From assembly GCA_001516025.1 (NCBI GenBank), contig LOEU01000005.1, positions 35,770 through 99,769 on the forward strand: a DNA stretch of 64,000 nucleotides. The letters run 5' to 3'. Origin of the DNA: a bacterium BRH_c32. GTDB lineage: Bacteria; Bacteroidota; Ignavibacteria; Ignavibacteriales; Melioribacteraceae. Every line of letters starts with the position of its first letter. The first letter of the stretch is position 1. The position numbers were made by a program, and so were the translations under genes. Of this stretch, positions 52,865 through 64,000 are shown piece after piece. The notes beneath the pieces are model-generated. The model was not told where the DNA came from. It saw only the letters and a list, made by a program, of their open reading frames with translations, and did not search any database.

Positions 52865-55066
52865 CTAAACACTTATATCGGTTGATTTATTTTCTATCTC
52901 CGATTGATTAGGATAACGAATTCTCTTATGATGCTGCATTACTAAACTTGCTAGGAACGACTGTTTGATTTTTGTAATATCACTAAAAGTTATTGGGGCA
53001 TCATTTAACTGACCATCACTAATTCGATAATTAATCAAATTATTTATAACGTTTTCAATTTTGCCCGGTTCCGGGTCATTCATTGCTCTTACGGTTGATT
53101 CGCATGCATCGGCTAACATTACCAATGCAGTTTCCTTCGTGTTCGGTTTAGGACCGTCATAACGGAATTTTTTTATATCAACATTCTCTTCACCATAGAG
53201 TTCTTTTGCCTTTTCATAAAAAAATGAAATTACTAAAGTACCATGATGCATCGGAATAAAATCGATAATCTCTTGTGGCAATTGATATCTCTTTGCTAAT
53301 TCAATGCCCTTTGAAACATGTTCAAGTATAATATTAGCACTTTCTTCAGGGGATAGCTCTTCATGTTTATTACCTCTATCCATCTGATTTTCTACAAAAC
53401 TCGAAGGGTCTATTATCTTGCCAAGATCATGATAGTATGCGCCCACACGAGCAAGGATCGGCTTGGCGCCAATTGCCTCCGCCGCACTTTCCACCATTGT
53501 ACCAATAGTCATCGAATGAGTAAAAGTCCCCGGTGCTGATCGTGCGATCTCTTTTAATCCCGGTCTATTAAAATCAGTTAATTCAAGTAGAGTAAGATCA
53601 GTAGTTATTTTGAAAATTCTTTCGATAAATATTATTAATCCATAAGTAAGTATTGGGCTAACTAGCGCATTAGTAAATGCGAATCCGGCAGTTATCAAAA
53701 TTTGATCATAGGACTCGAATCGTTCTAAACCGAAAGCCAAAATACCCAAAGCATAACCGAGGAATATAAATAAGAATGAACGGAAAATCTGAGTGCGATT
53801 TTTAATGTCTCTAACTGTATAAGCTGCGAATGCACCCGCAAGAATATTAATTACAGAAAAGACATAATCATTGCCTCTTAATCCACCGCATGTAAGAGCA
53901 ATAACAATAGTGCCATAAAACCCCACTCTGGAATCAAAAATAATTGTAAGTAACATCGAAGCCACCGGCACTAAAACAAGATACTCCACAGGAGCTTTTA
54001 CATTTATTTGAAATACTATAAAAGTGAGAAAACTAATAAATAATATTAATATTGCGATAAGAAGAAGTTTTAGATTATCATTGAATAATTTTTTCCGGAA
54101 TAGATATAGATAAATTATTAGTAGAATAATAATTAAGATAATATGAAGGAATTTGCCAAATAGCTGTGCAAGACGTCCCCAAACTCCAATTTCTTCCCCT
54201 TTGGCTATTCTATAAGAATCTATTTTTAATTTGGATTCGGGAGTAATTCTATCATGTTTGGCAATAATTCTTTCATTTTCATTAACGATACCGATATTTT
54301 TTGAAATACGGTCTTTCGCCTGTTCAATAGCTTTTTCTGTTAGAGATGAAGAATAAATAATGTTTGGTTTTAAGAAATGATCCAAGTATTCAGTTAATGC
54401 ACTATTAAGAGAATTATCCCCGCCAAACGAATTTCTAAAATATAGATTTATAAAATCATTCTGAGAATTGTAGTCCAAAAATATTCTTTTAGGAACAATT
54501 CTTTCAAATCTCCCATCTCTTAATGCTATCGAATCTTTTTTAATCTCACCATAATTAATATTCAGCAATCCTCTTTGAAAGATTCGCTCTAAAATGGTTT
54601 TAGAAAATGAAAGAAAATCTTGAAAAGATTTACCATAAATTCTATTTGATAGATTGGAGCCAAAACGATTTTTAATTGTTTCTAAAGATTGTTTGCTCAG
54701 AAAAGAGATCTCTTCAATAGGTTCGGAAGTTTTTGATGATGTGATAATTCTGCGGCTAATATAAGAATTATAATTACTAATAGAATCCAATGAAGAAAAA
54801 ATTGCGGAAGAATCGCGAAGAAATATTTGATGTATCTTTTCTCCGGCTTCTTTTTGTTCCTTTGCGTATAGGTCTTTGCTTTTAAGAATTTCAAAAGTCT
54901 TTGAAGCAATTAGGTCCTCTTCAATCCAAATTGAACCGATTGTGATTTCAGATTCAATCGATTCTCCTTTGGGAAACATTAAGACTATCAATAAAACTAG
55001 TACGAATAAAATTGTTAATTTTACTCTAAGACTATGTCTAATTTTATTTTTCTTTTCATCGTTCAT
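52865..55066 (-). CDS. 7TM-HD family phosphodiesterase (PgpH/YqfF-like)
   Basis: 733 residues: an N-terminal helix, an extracytoplasmic 7TM-HDED domain (about 50-305), seven membrane helices (about 305-490) and a cytoplasmic HD domain. The HD motif is GAYYHDLGKIID, then SPEESANIILEHVSKG and MHHGTLVISFFYEKAK. Proteins of this family in Firmicutes cleave cyclic di-AMP. No diadenylate cyclase is in the window, so the nucleotide is inferred from the family. Confidence 0.93.
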   Translation of the reverse strand: MNDEKKNKIRHSLRVKLTILFVLVLLIVLMFPKGESIESEITIGSIWIEEDLIASKTFEILKSKDLYAKEQKEAGEKIHQIFLRDSSAIFSSLDSISNYNSYISRRIITSSKTSEPIEEISFLSKQSLETIKNRFGSNLSNRIYGKSFQDFLSFSKTILERIFQRGLLNINYGEIKKDSIALRDGRFERIVPKRIFLDYNSQNDFINLYFRNSFGGDNSLNSALTEYLDHFLKPNIIYSSSLTEKAIEQAKDRISKNIGIVNENERIIAKHDRITPESKLKIDSYRIAKGEEIGVWGRLAQLFGKFLHIILIIILLIIYLYLFRKKLFNDNLKLLLIAILILFISFLTFIVFQINVKAPVEYLVLVPVASMLLTIIFDSRVGFYGTIVIALTCGGLRGNDYVFSVINILAGAFAAYTVRDIKNRTQIFRSFLFIFLGYALGILAFGLERFESYDQILITAGFAFTNALVSPILTYGLIIFIERIFKITTDLTLLELTDFNRPGLKEIARSAPGTFTHSMTIGTMVESAAEAIGAKPILARVGAYYHDLGKIIDPSSFVENQMDRGNKHEELSPEESANIILEHVSKGIELAKRYQLPQEIIDFIPMHHGTLVISFFYEKAKELYGEENVDIKKFRYDGPKPNTKETALVMLADACESTVRAMNDPEPGKIENVINNLINYRISDGQLNDAPITFSDITKIKQSFLASLVMQHHKRIRYPNQSEIENKSTDISV

Positions 55067-55068
55067 TT

Positions 55069-55917
55069 TTAAGTTTCTTTTGCTTTCAAAAGAATTCTTA
55101 AGAAATCAGCAGTTCCATCTTCATCATTTGTTCTTTTAGTAACCATGTCAGCCATTTTCTTTAATTCAGGCACAGCATTTGCCACCGCTATTTTTAAGGC
55201 ATCTGTTTCAAATAAAGATTTATCGTTGTGCCAATCACCAATTACCGCCGCCTCTTTCTCTTTGATTTTGAGATGTTTGCATAATTTCTTTAACCCATTC
55301 CCCTTGCTGGAACCAAGATTACGTACTTCAAGATAATAAATTCCTCCTTTGGAATTGGATTTGTAATAGGAAGTTTGCAATCCAAATGTGTAAGGAAAAA
55401 TTAATTTTTGAGATACATGCTTTACGTAATCACCATAATCACTTGTCATTACTATTTCAAGTACTTCATTCAAATAATGTTCATAAGAATAAACCGGTTT
55501 ATATACAGCACCAAACTTATCTAAAACATCAGGGATTGTTGAATTATCTTCTGTATAATAAATTGCCGAAGGATGACATAAAGCAATCTTTAGGAAATAC
55601 TTATCTGCTAATTTTAAAGCTTTTTTGACATACTTAGGTTTAATAAAAGTCTTATGAATTGGTTTTGTATCGGTATCTTTTTGTATTAAGGCACCGTCAA
55701 GAGAAATAATAGGTATATCAATTTTCATCTCTTCTACATATGCGGATACAGCAGAATGAAGTCTGCCGGTAGCAAAGGAAAACGAAACTCCAAATTTTTT
55801 CAATTCCTCCGTTAGTTGTAAGCTTTCTTCTCCGATCATACCCTCATTATTCAAAAGAGTACCATCCAAATCGAAAACCACTAATTTTATCTTTTTAAGT
55901 CTTTCTTTGGTTACCAT
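55069..55917 (-). CDS. Cof-type HAD-IIB phosphatase
   Basis: 282 residues with the HAD nucleophile motif VVFDLDGTLLNNEG (Asp15, Asp17), FATGRL, a C2B-type cap, and the metal end AVIGDWHNDKSLFE. The cof/YidA-like subfamily hydrolyses sugar phosphates or flavin precursors; the exact substrate is not predictable. It precedes the 7TM-HD gene by two bases, so co-transcribed with it. Confidence 0.9.
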   Translation of the reverse strand: MVTKERLKKIKLVVFDLDGTLLNNEGMIGEESLQLTEELKKFGVSFSFATGRLHSAVSAYVEEMKIDIPIISLDGALIQKDTDTKPIHKTFIKPKYVKKALKLADKYFLKIALCHPSAIYYTEDNSTIPDVLDKFGAVYKPVYSYEHYLNEVLEIVMTSDYGDYVKHVSQKLIFPYTFGLQTSYYKSNSKGGIYYLEVRNLGSSKGNGLKKLCKHLKIKEKEAAVIGDWHNDKSLFETDALKIAVANAVPELKKMADMVTKRTNDEDGTADFLRILLKAKET

Positions 55918-55968
55918 TATCTATGAATTTTGTGAAAAATATACTGACAGATACTTATCGAAAAGTAA

Positions 55969-56328
55969 TTATAGACTTTCGAGTTCTTTTACAGCTTCGT
56001 TTACTGTATTAAAAACAGGTAACACTCTATCAAGCTGAGAAATTTCGATGAGAGTTTTAACATTTTTTGTCGGTGATGCCAGCCGGATATGTCCTTCAGA
56101 AGATTGAAGTATCCTGAAAGCTAATAGAATAGCACTTAATCCGGAGCTATCGCAATAGTCCACTTCCGAGAGATCAATAACAAGTTTCTTTGATTCTTCT
56201 GTATGTAAAAGAATTGTAAATTCACCTTTTACAAAGCCGGCTATCGATGAATCAAATCGTTTCTCGTTTAATTTAAATATAACGATATCTCCACTTTTCT
56301 TTATTTCATAATTAATATTATCACTCAT
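55969..56328 (-). CDS. STAS anti-anti-sigma factor, third copy
   Basis: 119 residues, STAS fold, with the switch motif YCDSSGLSAILLAF (candidate Ser61/Ser62) and an N-terminal KSGDIVIFKLNEKRFDS strand. No kinase or phosphatase gene adjoins it; neighbours are a hypothetical gene and a HAD phosphatase. It could plug into the partner-switching set at 8252-17095, or into another not in this window. Confidence 0.92.
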   Translation of the reverse strand: MSDNINYEIKKSGDIVIFKLNEKRFDSSIAGFVKGEFTILLHTEESKKLVIDLSEVDYCDSSGLSAILLAFRILQSSEGHIRLASPTKNVKTLIEISQLDRVLPVFNTVNEAVKELESL

Positions 56329-56400
56329 ATATCGCCAAATTTTTATGGAAATTAAATATAATTTACTAATTAATAGGAATTATTAAAACATTATAATGAA

Positions 56401-56934
56401 TTATTTGTTACTAAACATCATTAAAAGATTTACGATAAATTTCCCCTTATCGGAAAGATTATCGGAAGATTTGATAATTATATCATAAAATAATTCAGAA
56501 TATTCTTTAAAATACCCTATCGATAAACTATTAGACGAATTAGCCGACAGAGTAGTTGCAAAAAAATCATCTTCATAATTAAGATCAATAACTAAATCTT
56601 TTCTTTCATTTTTATATTTTTCTAAAAATTCTTTCTTGGGTATTCCATAACGGGAAATATCATGTTCATTATATGTAAGAAATTTAGTCCCTGAAAGAAT
56701 TGGAAAACTACTTGTCAAATTATCCTCGATAATAAATATTGCCCTTTTCCCAATCGAAAGGAAAAAATTAATTATGTATGAATAGTCGCTAAACTTCGTA
56801 ACATTTTTGGGAAAAATGAATACAATTATTTCTGAATTAAGAAATTTTTCCTTGATATTTTGCTGCTCTCTATCTTTTTTAGAATAGCGAAATTTCAAAA
56901 GCATATAACCAATTTTCAGATAAATTTTATTCAC
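56401..56934 (-). CDS. conserved-looking protein of unknown function
   Basis: 177 residues, GTG start directly after ligA. No membrane helix and no motif that I recognise. It has an alternating beta-alpha pattern (EIIVFIFPKN, KRAIFIIEDN, DLVIDLNYEDDFF), and the end of that pattern with SSNSLSIGYFKEYSELFYDI recalls DUF6913-like Bacteroidota proteins and the glycosyltransferase-9 fold. The match is weak. Likely co-transcribed with ligA. Confidence 0.65.
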   Translation of the reverse strand: MNKIYLKIGYMLLKFRYSKKDREQQNIKEKFLNSEIIVFIFPKNVTKFSDYSYIINFFLSIGKRAIFIIEDNLTSSFPILSGTKFLTYNEHDISRYGIPKKEFLEKYKNERKDLVIDLNYEDDFFATTLSANSSNSLSIGYFKEYSELFYDIIIKSSDNLSDKGKFIVNLLMMFSNK

Positions 56935-56935
56935 T

Positions 56936-59825
<2,890 letters not shown>

Positions 59826-59838
59826 ATATACCTATTAA

Positions 59839-61203
59839 TCAACTGATCCTTTTAATTCTTGCAGAGTATGAGCCATCGATATTATGAAGATGAGGCAGTG
59901 CACTTAGACATCCATTCTCATCATAAAGCTCTTTTGGAAAGATTGTCTTGTCTATGTCCAATTCAAAATGAGGGTTGCCAAACAGAAATTTATGAATTAT
60001 TGAATAATTTTCTTCCGGCTCCATTGTGCAAGTGCTATAAACAAGATATCCGCCCGGCTTAACTAGAGAAGCACCTTTTTCCAAAAGCTCAAATTGAGTT
60101 GCATTTAATTTACGAATATCTCCTAAATCTTTCTTCCATTTTACATCCGGTTTTTTTGTAAGAGTCCCAAGACCGGAGCATGGAGCATCAATTAAAACAC
60201 GATCAAATAAACCATCATTATATTCAAGAGCATCTGCTACTACAATCTTCACATTAGTTACTTTTAGTCTTAGTAGATTTTTTTCTAATATTTTCGTTCG
60301 ACTTTCATATTTATCAAGAGCAACAATCTCTCCTTCGTTATTCATTAGATCGGCAATTAAGCCGGTCTTACCACCCGGAGCTGCACAAAGATCTAAAACT
60401 CTCATTCCCGGATTTGGATCCAATAAGTAAACAGGAATTCCGGTACTTTCATCTTGAACACTAAAATATCCATTAGCAAAATATCCCCAATCGGTAATAT
60501 TTGTCAGGATATTTAATTTGATAAAATCTTTTACGTAAATAGATTCTGTGTACTTAAGATTGACTTTATCAAGAAGTGATTTTAATTCAGTTTTATTTGT
60601 TACAATATTATTAACTCGCAGGGATAAGGATGGTTTAGCATTATTAGCAATTAATAATTGTTCAGTCTGATCTTTTCCGAATCGAGCCAGCCAACGCTTT
60701 ACCATCCAATATGGATGGGAATAATATGTAGCGAGATAATTTACTATGTCTTCATCGGGGTTTGGGTAATTTATAGCATCTTTTGTACGAAGAATATTTC
60801 TTAAGACTGCATTAGTCTGGTCAGCATGTTTCTGTCCTTGTAATTTTTTTACAAAATCAACAGATTCATTAACAGCAGCATAATCAGGTACTTTATCTAA
60901 AAACAGCATTTGATATACAGCAACACGGAGAGCATTTTTGATATTTGGAACTGCCTTAGAAAATTGTCCTTTATAAAATCCATTTAAAATCCAATCAATT
61001 CTGCCTAACCATCTAATAACTCCATGGACGATTTCAAAAAGGAGTGCTTTATCTTGACCGGATAGATCGGAATTTCTTATTTCGATTTCAAGAAGTTTAT
61101 CTAAATATGCGTCAGTCCTATCGATACGATTAAGGATTTTAATAGCAAGACCTCGCACACCGAGATATAAATTAGGTGAAAAATTATCAGTTGTTTGTTC
61201 CAT
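59839..61203 (-). CDS. rsmB: 16S rRNA (cytosine-967-C5) methyltransferase RsmB
   Basis: 454 residues from the ATG at 61203 (a GTG two codons earlier is in frame). N-terminal NusB-like RNA-binding domain (about 15-150), then a SAM methyltransferase fold with LDLCAAPGGKTGLIADLM, ALDKYESRTKILE, IDAPCSGLGTLTKKPD and the catalytic YSTCTMEPEEN (second Cys). The two catalytic cysteines are in the expected places. Confidence 0.94.
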   Translation of the reverse strand: MEQTTDNFSPNLYLGVRGLAIKILNRIDRTDAYLDKLLEIEIRNSDLSGQDKALLFEIVHGVIRWLGRIDWILNGFYKGQFSKAVPNIKNALRVAVYQMLFLDKVPDYAAVNESVDFVKKLQGQKHADQTNAVLRNILRTKDAINYPNPDEDIVNYLATYYSHPYWMVKRWLARFGKDQTEQLLIANNAKPSLSLRVNNIVTNKTELKSLLDKVNLKYTESIYVKDFIKLNILTNITDWGYFANGYFSVQDESTGIPVYLLDPNPGMRVLDLCAAPGGKTGLIADLMNNEGEIVALDKYESRTKILEKNLLRLKVTNVKIVVADALEYNDGLFDRVLIDAPCSGLGTLTKKPDVKWKKDLGDIRKLNATQFELLEKGASLVKPGGYLVYSTCTMEPEENYSIIHKFLFGNPHFELDIDKTIFPKELYDENGCLSALPHLHNIDGSYSARIKRIS

Positions 61204-61263
61204 AATCACAAAAATAAATAAAAGAAATTAAAGATATGAAATTTGGAGAGTATCTGAAAACAA

Positions 61264-61290
61264 AAAGGGCTGCATAGCAGCCCTTTCTTA
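61264..61290 (-). terminator. intrinsic terminator of rpmE
   Basis: AAAGGGCTGC (61264-61273) pairs perfectly with GCAGCCCTTT (61277-61286) around a three-base loop. Read on the - strand it ends in TTTTTG, matching the direction of rpmE. Confidence 0.88.
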
Positions 61291-61295
61291 GAAAA

Positions 61296-61505
61296 CTATT
61301 TGGCTTCTTTAAGCCCGTATTTTTTCTTAAATCTCTCAACGCGTCCAGTAGAATCTAACATCTTCTGTTTGCCTGTAAAAAATGGATGACATTCTGAACA
61401 AATTTCTAATTTTATTGAGTTTACAGTCGATCTCGTAACAAAATTATTACCGCAGACGCATGAAACCTCGCAACGTTGATAAACCGGATGTATTCCTTTT
61501 TTCAT
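61296..61505 (-). CDS. rpmE: 50S ribosomal protein L31
   Basis: 69 residues, the zinc-binding (C+) type: CSVCGNNF-like VSCVCGNNF with a Cys pair, then [16 protein letters not shown] with another. It begins [11 protein letters not shown]. The 67-base AT-rich gap upstream may hold its promoter; I see no clear boxes. A terminator follows. Confidence 0.97.
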   Translation of the reverse strand: MKKGIHPVYQRCEVSCVCGNNFVTRSTVNSIKLEICSECHPFFTGKQKMLDSTGRVERFKKKYGLKEAK

Positions 61506-61572
61506 TTCTCATACTCTTTATTTTAGAATCATTAAAATAACTAATTGTTACAAAAATATCAAATATTTTTAA

Positions 61573-62238
61573 TTACTTCGCTTTTGATTTCGAATTATTT
61601 TTTCGAGCTTCCTTAATTGAATCTTGAATAGCTTTATGCCTTGCAGCAGAAGCAGAGTCCGGTTGCTCAAGCACTAAAAATTCATTAAACCCAAATTGAT
61701 CTTGCCCTGAACTAACTAGAGCACCTCTTTCTAAATTACCACGATTACTCTTACTCCCTGAAATTGCATCATCAATATTAATATTATTTCTTGGGTTCAA
61801 AGGGAATTGATTAATAGAACTTTGTGCTACTTGATTAGGGTTTCCTAAAGCCGAATTTTGCTTTCCTGTTTCCTTAGTTTTATTCGGTTCAGTGATTTTT
61901 TCTTCATTAATTGGTTTGGAGATTGAAGCGGCTTCTCTTGAAATATTAGCTTGGTAAGGGAGCGGCTCTTGCATTAAAGGATCAATCTCTTCAATGTTAC
62001 TAAATGGGAATAATACGAATAGCATTATTGCAGCGAAAGAAATTCCAAAGGCTGGTGCTAAAAATTTAAAGAGGCTAAATGACTTCTCTTTCTTTTCAGT
62101 TTTTTCAAATTGACCATTTTGAATTTTCATCATCAATTTAAATTCAAAATCATCGGAGGCGTTTACCTTCGGTAAATCTTTTAGATCATTAATTAAATTT
62201 TTGAATTTCTCATCTTCATTGTAAAAGTTTTTATTCAT
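61573..62238 (-). CDS. putative membrane anti-sigma factor
   Basis: 221 residues. A cytoplasmic segment of about 50 residues (LINDLKDLPKVNASDDFEF, then KLMMKIQNGQF) is followed by one membrane helix (about 53-73) and a Ser/Asn/Gln-rich periplasmic part. Lies three bases after an ECF sigma gene on the same strand. The length, topology and position fit anti-sigma factors of this lineage, and I infer that role; no zinc-binding HxxxCxxC motif is present. Confidence 0.75.
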   Translation of the reverse strand: MNKNFYNEDEKFKNLINDLKDLPKVNASDDFEFKLMMKIQNGQFEKTEKKEKSFSLFKFLAPAFGISFAAIMLFVLFPFSNIEEIDPLMQEPLPYQANISREAASISKPINEEKITEPNKTKETGKQNSALGNPNQVAQSSINQFPLNPRNNINIDDAISGSKSNRGNLERGALVSSGQDQFGFNEFLVLEQPDSASAARHKAIQDSIKEARKNNSKSKAK

Positions 62239-62241
62239 AAG

Positions 62242-62826
62242 CTACTCATGATAGATTTTTTTTAATAATTTTTGCAATTGTGTTCTCCCCCGATTAATCC
62301 TTGATTTTACAGTACCAATAGAAAGTTCAGTGATATCAGCAATCTCTTCATACGATAAATTCTCTATATCTCTTAAAATTACTACTTCACGATAAACCGG
62401 TTTCACTTTCAATAATGCTTTCTGAATAATGTCACTTTTAATTGAATTATCAGCAGCTCTTTCAGGAGAAATATACATTTTATCTTCTATCTGGGGAGTT
62501 CTTTCATCATCATCACCTGAGACAGAAATAAAACTCCTTCTCCTTCTTCTTTTCAATTCGTTCTTGGCAAGGTTTCCTGCAATTGTATAAATCCAAGTAG
62601 AAAACTTTGCAAACGATTTATAAGAATCCTTATTCAAATAAAACTTAATCATCGTATCTTGAACTATATCAGTACACGCATCCCTATCACCAACAAATCT
62701 AAAAACAAAATTTGTCAGCGGATCTTTATATCGTTTCACCAAAATCTCATAAGCTGCTATTGTATTGTTATCTTGAAACTCTTTTATGAGGTCTTCGTCT
62801 TTTAGTTTGTCCAAATCATTAATCAA
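62242..62826 (-). CDS. ECF-type RNA polymerase sigma factor (second)
   Basis: 194 residues. Region 2: FSTWIYTIAGNLAKNELKRR with TDIVQDTMIKFY before it; region 4: NLSYEEIADITELSIGTVKSRI followed by NRGRTQLQKLLK. A Lys/Arg-rich spacer joins them. The start is TTG at 62826, and no ATG is in frame nearby. An ECF-like promoter ends three bases upstream, as for the first sigma factor. Confidence 0.94.
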   Translation of the reverse strand: MINDLDKLKDEDLIKEFQDNNTIAAYEILVKRYKDPLTNFVFRFVGDRDACTDIVQDTMIKFYLNKDSYKSFAKFSTWIYTIAGNLAKNELKRRRRRSFISVSGDDDERTPQIEDKMYISPERAADNSIKSDIIQKALLKVKPVYREVVILRDIENLSYEEIADITELSIGTVKSRINRGRTQLQKLLKKIYHE

Positions 62827-62829
62827 TAT

Positions 62830-62857
62830 TTATACTTGTCTAATTATAAAATGTTTC
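62830..62857 (-). promoter_or_regulatory. ECF-like promoter of the second sigma gene
   Basis: On the reverse strand GAAAC (62857-62853) and GTATAA (62835-62830) are 17 bases apart. GAAAC resembles the sigma-W-type -35 and the spacer and gap to the start codon match the other ECF operon exactly. Confidence 0.55.
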
Positions 62858-62904
62858 AAAAAATAGTAAATAAATCGGAAAAATATTTGTTTCATTTCAA
62901 CAAA

Positions 62905-63918
62905 TTAAGATAAAATCTCCGAAAGCAATAAAGTTATTATAGTTTTTGGATCAGAAGCAGTAGTTTTTACCATTAAGTCTGCTGATAAAAGTGCCTGCGC
63001 TGATTTCATTAATCTTTTGTGACTGAATACTCTAACGCCCTTTTTGCAGTTTATATAATAGTATGGACTTACATTAGCAATTTTAGCTGCTGCAAAATCA
63101 TTTTGATGTAAAGGAGCGAGTTCATGCACTTGAGCTACGGTAGAAATAAATTTAGTTATCATCGTTATAATCTGAACTATCTCATAATTTCCATCTAAAA
63201 GATTATAAGCTATTTCAAGAGCTTTCGATTTATTACCTGCTGCAATTTGATCTTGAAGATTAAAAACGGTGTATTCTTTGGTTGTGGATGTTAATTTATT
63301 AATCGTTTCGGCATCGATATTACCGCCGCCACCGATATAATCTGAATATTTGCGGAGTTGCATTTCAATAAGACCTTTTTCCTCACCAACAATTTCGGCA
63401 ACCAACAAAGCATTTTCTTCACTTATTTTAAAATTTAATTCTCCGCTTCTATGTAATATCCAGCTTACTAATCCCCTTGTATCTTTTTTCGGAGTCTCGA
63501 ATAAAAAACCTTTATTTGCTAATTCAATAAATGGTTCTTTTAATGGTGAGCTAATTTTTCCGAAATTAGTTAGAATCAAGCAAGTAAATTCAGCCGGATT
63601 ACTTATATATTCACTTAATAATTTCTTATCACTAACCTTTTCAAAATTTTTTACAGTAATTACTTTTTTCCCGGTCCCGAATGGGAAAGCAATTGCAAGA
63701 TCTAGTATAGAACTAAAATTATCACTTTTATCAATGCTAAAAGATTCTTTATCAAAATCGGATTCTATTAGAGTCTCTGCGAAATCGTTAATTTTGGTCG
63801 CAATTTCACTTATTAGGAAATCATCGTCCCCTGATAATAAGTAAACCGGAAGTAATTTATCTTTGGAAAGAGTTTTTAAAGTATCAAAAATTGAAGGAAT
63901 AGATTGAGATTTAGACAT
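62905..63918 (-). CDS. holA: DNA polymerase III delta subunit
   Basis: Clamp-loader subunit that opens the sliding clamp. 337 residues from the ATG at 63918; an in-frame TTG at 63942 is possible. Typical elements: PVYLLSGDDDFLISEIATKI near the N-terminus, FPFGTGKKVITVKNFEKV, LILTNFGK and the C-terminal YYINCKKGVRVFSHKRLMKSAQ. The nucleotide site is degenerate, as usual for delta. It overlaps the partial gene at the window end by eight bases. Confidence 0.9.
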   Translation of the reverse strand: MSKSQSIPSIFDTLKTLSKDKLLPVYLLSGDDDFLISEIATKINDFAETLIESDFDKESFSIDKSDNFSSILDLAIAFPFGTGKKVITVKNFEKVSDKKLLSEYISNPAEFTCLILTNFGKISSPLKEPFIELANKGFLFETPKKDTRGLVSWILHRSGELNFKISEENALLVAEIVGEEKGLIEMQLRKYSDYIGGGGNIDAETINKLTSTTKEYTVFNLQDQIAAGNKSKALEIAYNLLDGNYEIVQIITMITKFISTVAQVHELAPLHQNDFAAAKIANVSPYYYINCKKGVRVFSHKRLMKSAQALLSADLMVKTTASDPKTIITLLLSEILS

Positions 63919-64000
63919 TTTTAGATTTTTTCCCCTTTTCAAATTTTATGGCAGTTGAAACAAAAAAAATAAATCCGCCCCATACAATTCCCACAATTAC
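63911..64000 (-). CDS. C-terminal fragment of a small membrane protein
   Basis: Reverse-strand reading from the window edge gives 29 residues ending at a stop at 63911. They begin with a hydrophobic helix (VIVGIVWGGFIFFVSTAI) and end in a basic tail (KFEKGKKSKNV). The frame overlaps the holA start by eight bases, so the two are probably co-transcribed. Too little is present to name a family. Confidence 0.5.
   Translation of the reverse strand, partial: VIVGIVWGGFIFFVSTAIKFEKGKKSKNV

Noticed and set aside
63350..63844. Open frame of about 160 codons on the + strand inside holA
   Set aside because: Antisense shadow of a well-supported gene, with Ser/Leu-rich content typical of such shadows.

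Overview
The window is an AT-rich, gene-dense stretch of bacterial chromosome with few gaps and no rRNA, tRNA, insertion sequence, prophage or CRISPR array that I can see. It encodes a lipid A pathway (lpxB, lpxK, msbA, an O-antigen-ligase-like protein), so the cell is Gram-negative. Separate secD and secF genes, many serine phosphatases with SpoIIE domains, STAS proteins, Ignavibacteria-style ECF sigma/anti-sigma pairs and AT-rich coding sequence suggest a member of the Bacteroidota/Chlorobi/Ignavibacteria group, most likely Ignavibacteriales. That placement is inference from gene content, not from a marker tree.

Layout. 1-8184 (mostly + strand): a truncated FmdB-type zinc ribbon gene, a lipoprotein, prs-rplY-pth, the rpsF-ssb-rpsR-rplI operon with its own promoter and leader, and secD-secF. 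8252-17095 (- strand): a long operon that reads, from its promoter, ECF sigma factor, membrane protein, membrane SpoIIE phosphatase, STAS protein, RsbW-like kinase and two more SpoIIE phosphatases; a second STAS gene is divergent at 17265. 17696-25747 (+): purA, a histidine kinase, a possible small RNA, a flavin reductase, mrp-nfu, tpiA and a GH2-like membrane protein. 25757-36277 (+): smc leading into a phosphatase, a methyltransferase-like membrane protein, lpxB, a DUF374 acyltransferase, lpxK and ppdK. 36341-45854 (+): queA-ispD, plsY-gpsA-recG and a four-gene cluster with two ATP-grasp ligases, a GNAT acetyltransferase and a KamA-type aminomutase. 45900-64000 (-): a thioredoxin-like protein, nadK, a glycosyltransferase, the O-antigen-ligase-like protein, msbA, xer, a 7TM-HD phosphodiesterase, a HAD phosphatase, a third STAS gene, ligA, a RodZ-like protein, rsmB, rpmE, a second ECF sigma factor with a putative anti-sigma factor, and holA.

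How they work together. Most genes are housekeeping: nucleotide precursors, ribosome parts, protein export, lipid A and phospholipid synthesis, DNA ligation, replication and chromosome segregation. The accessory interest lies in a partner-switching regulatory operon headed by an ECF sigma factor, in two ECF sigma genes that share an ECF-like promoter placed three bases from the start codon, in a sigma-54-type promoter followed by a short hairpin-terminator unit that could be a small RNA (about 20296-20390), and in the aminomutase/ATP-grasp/acetyltransferase cluster.

No gene-free stretch exceeds about 300 bases; the longest (20188-20429) holds the small RNA candidate.
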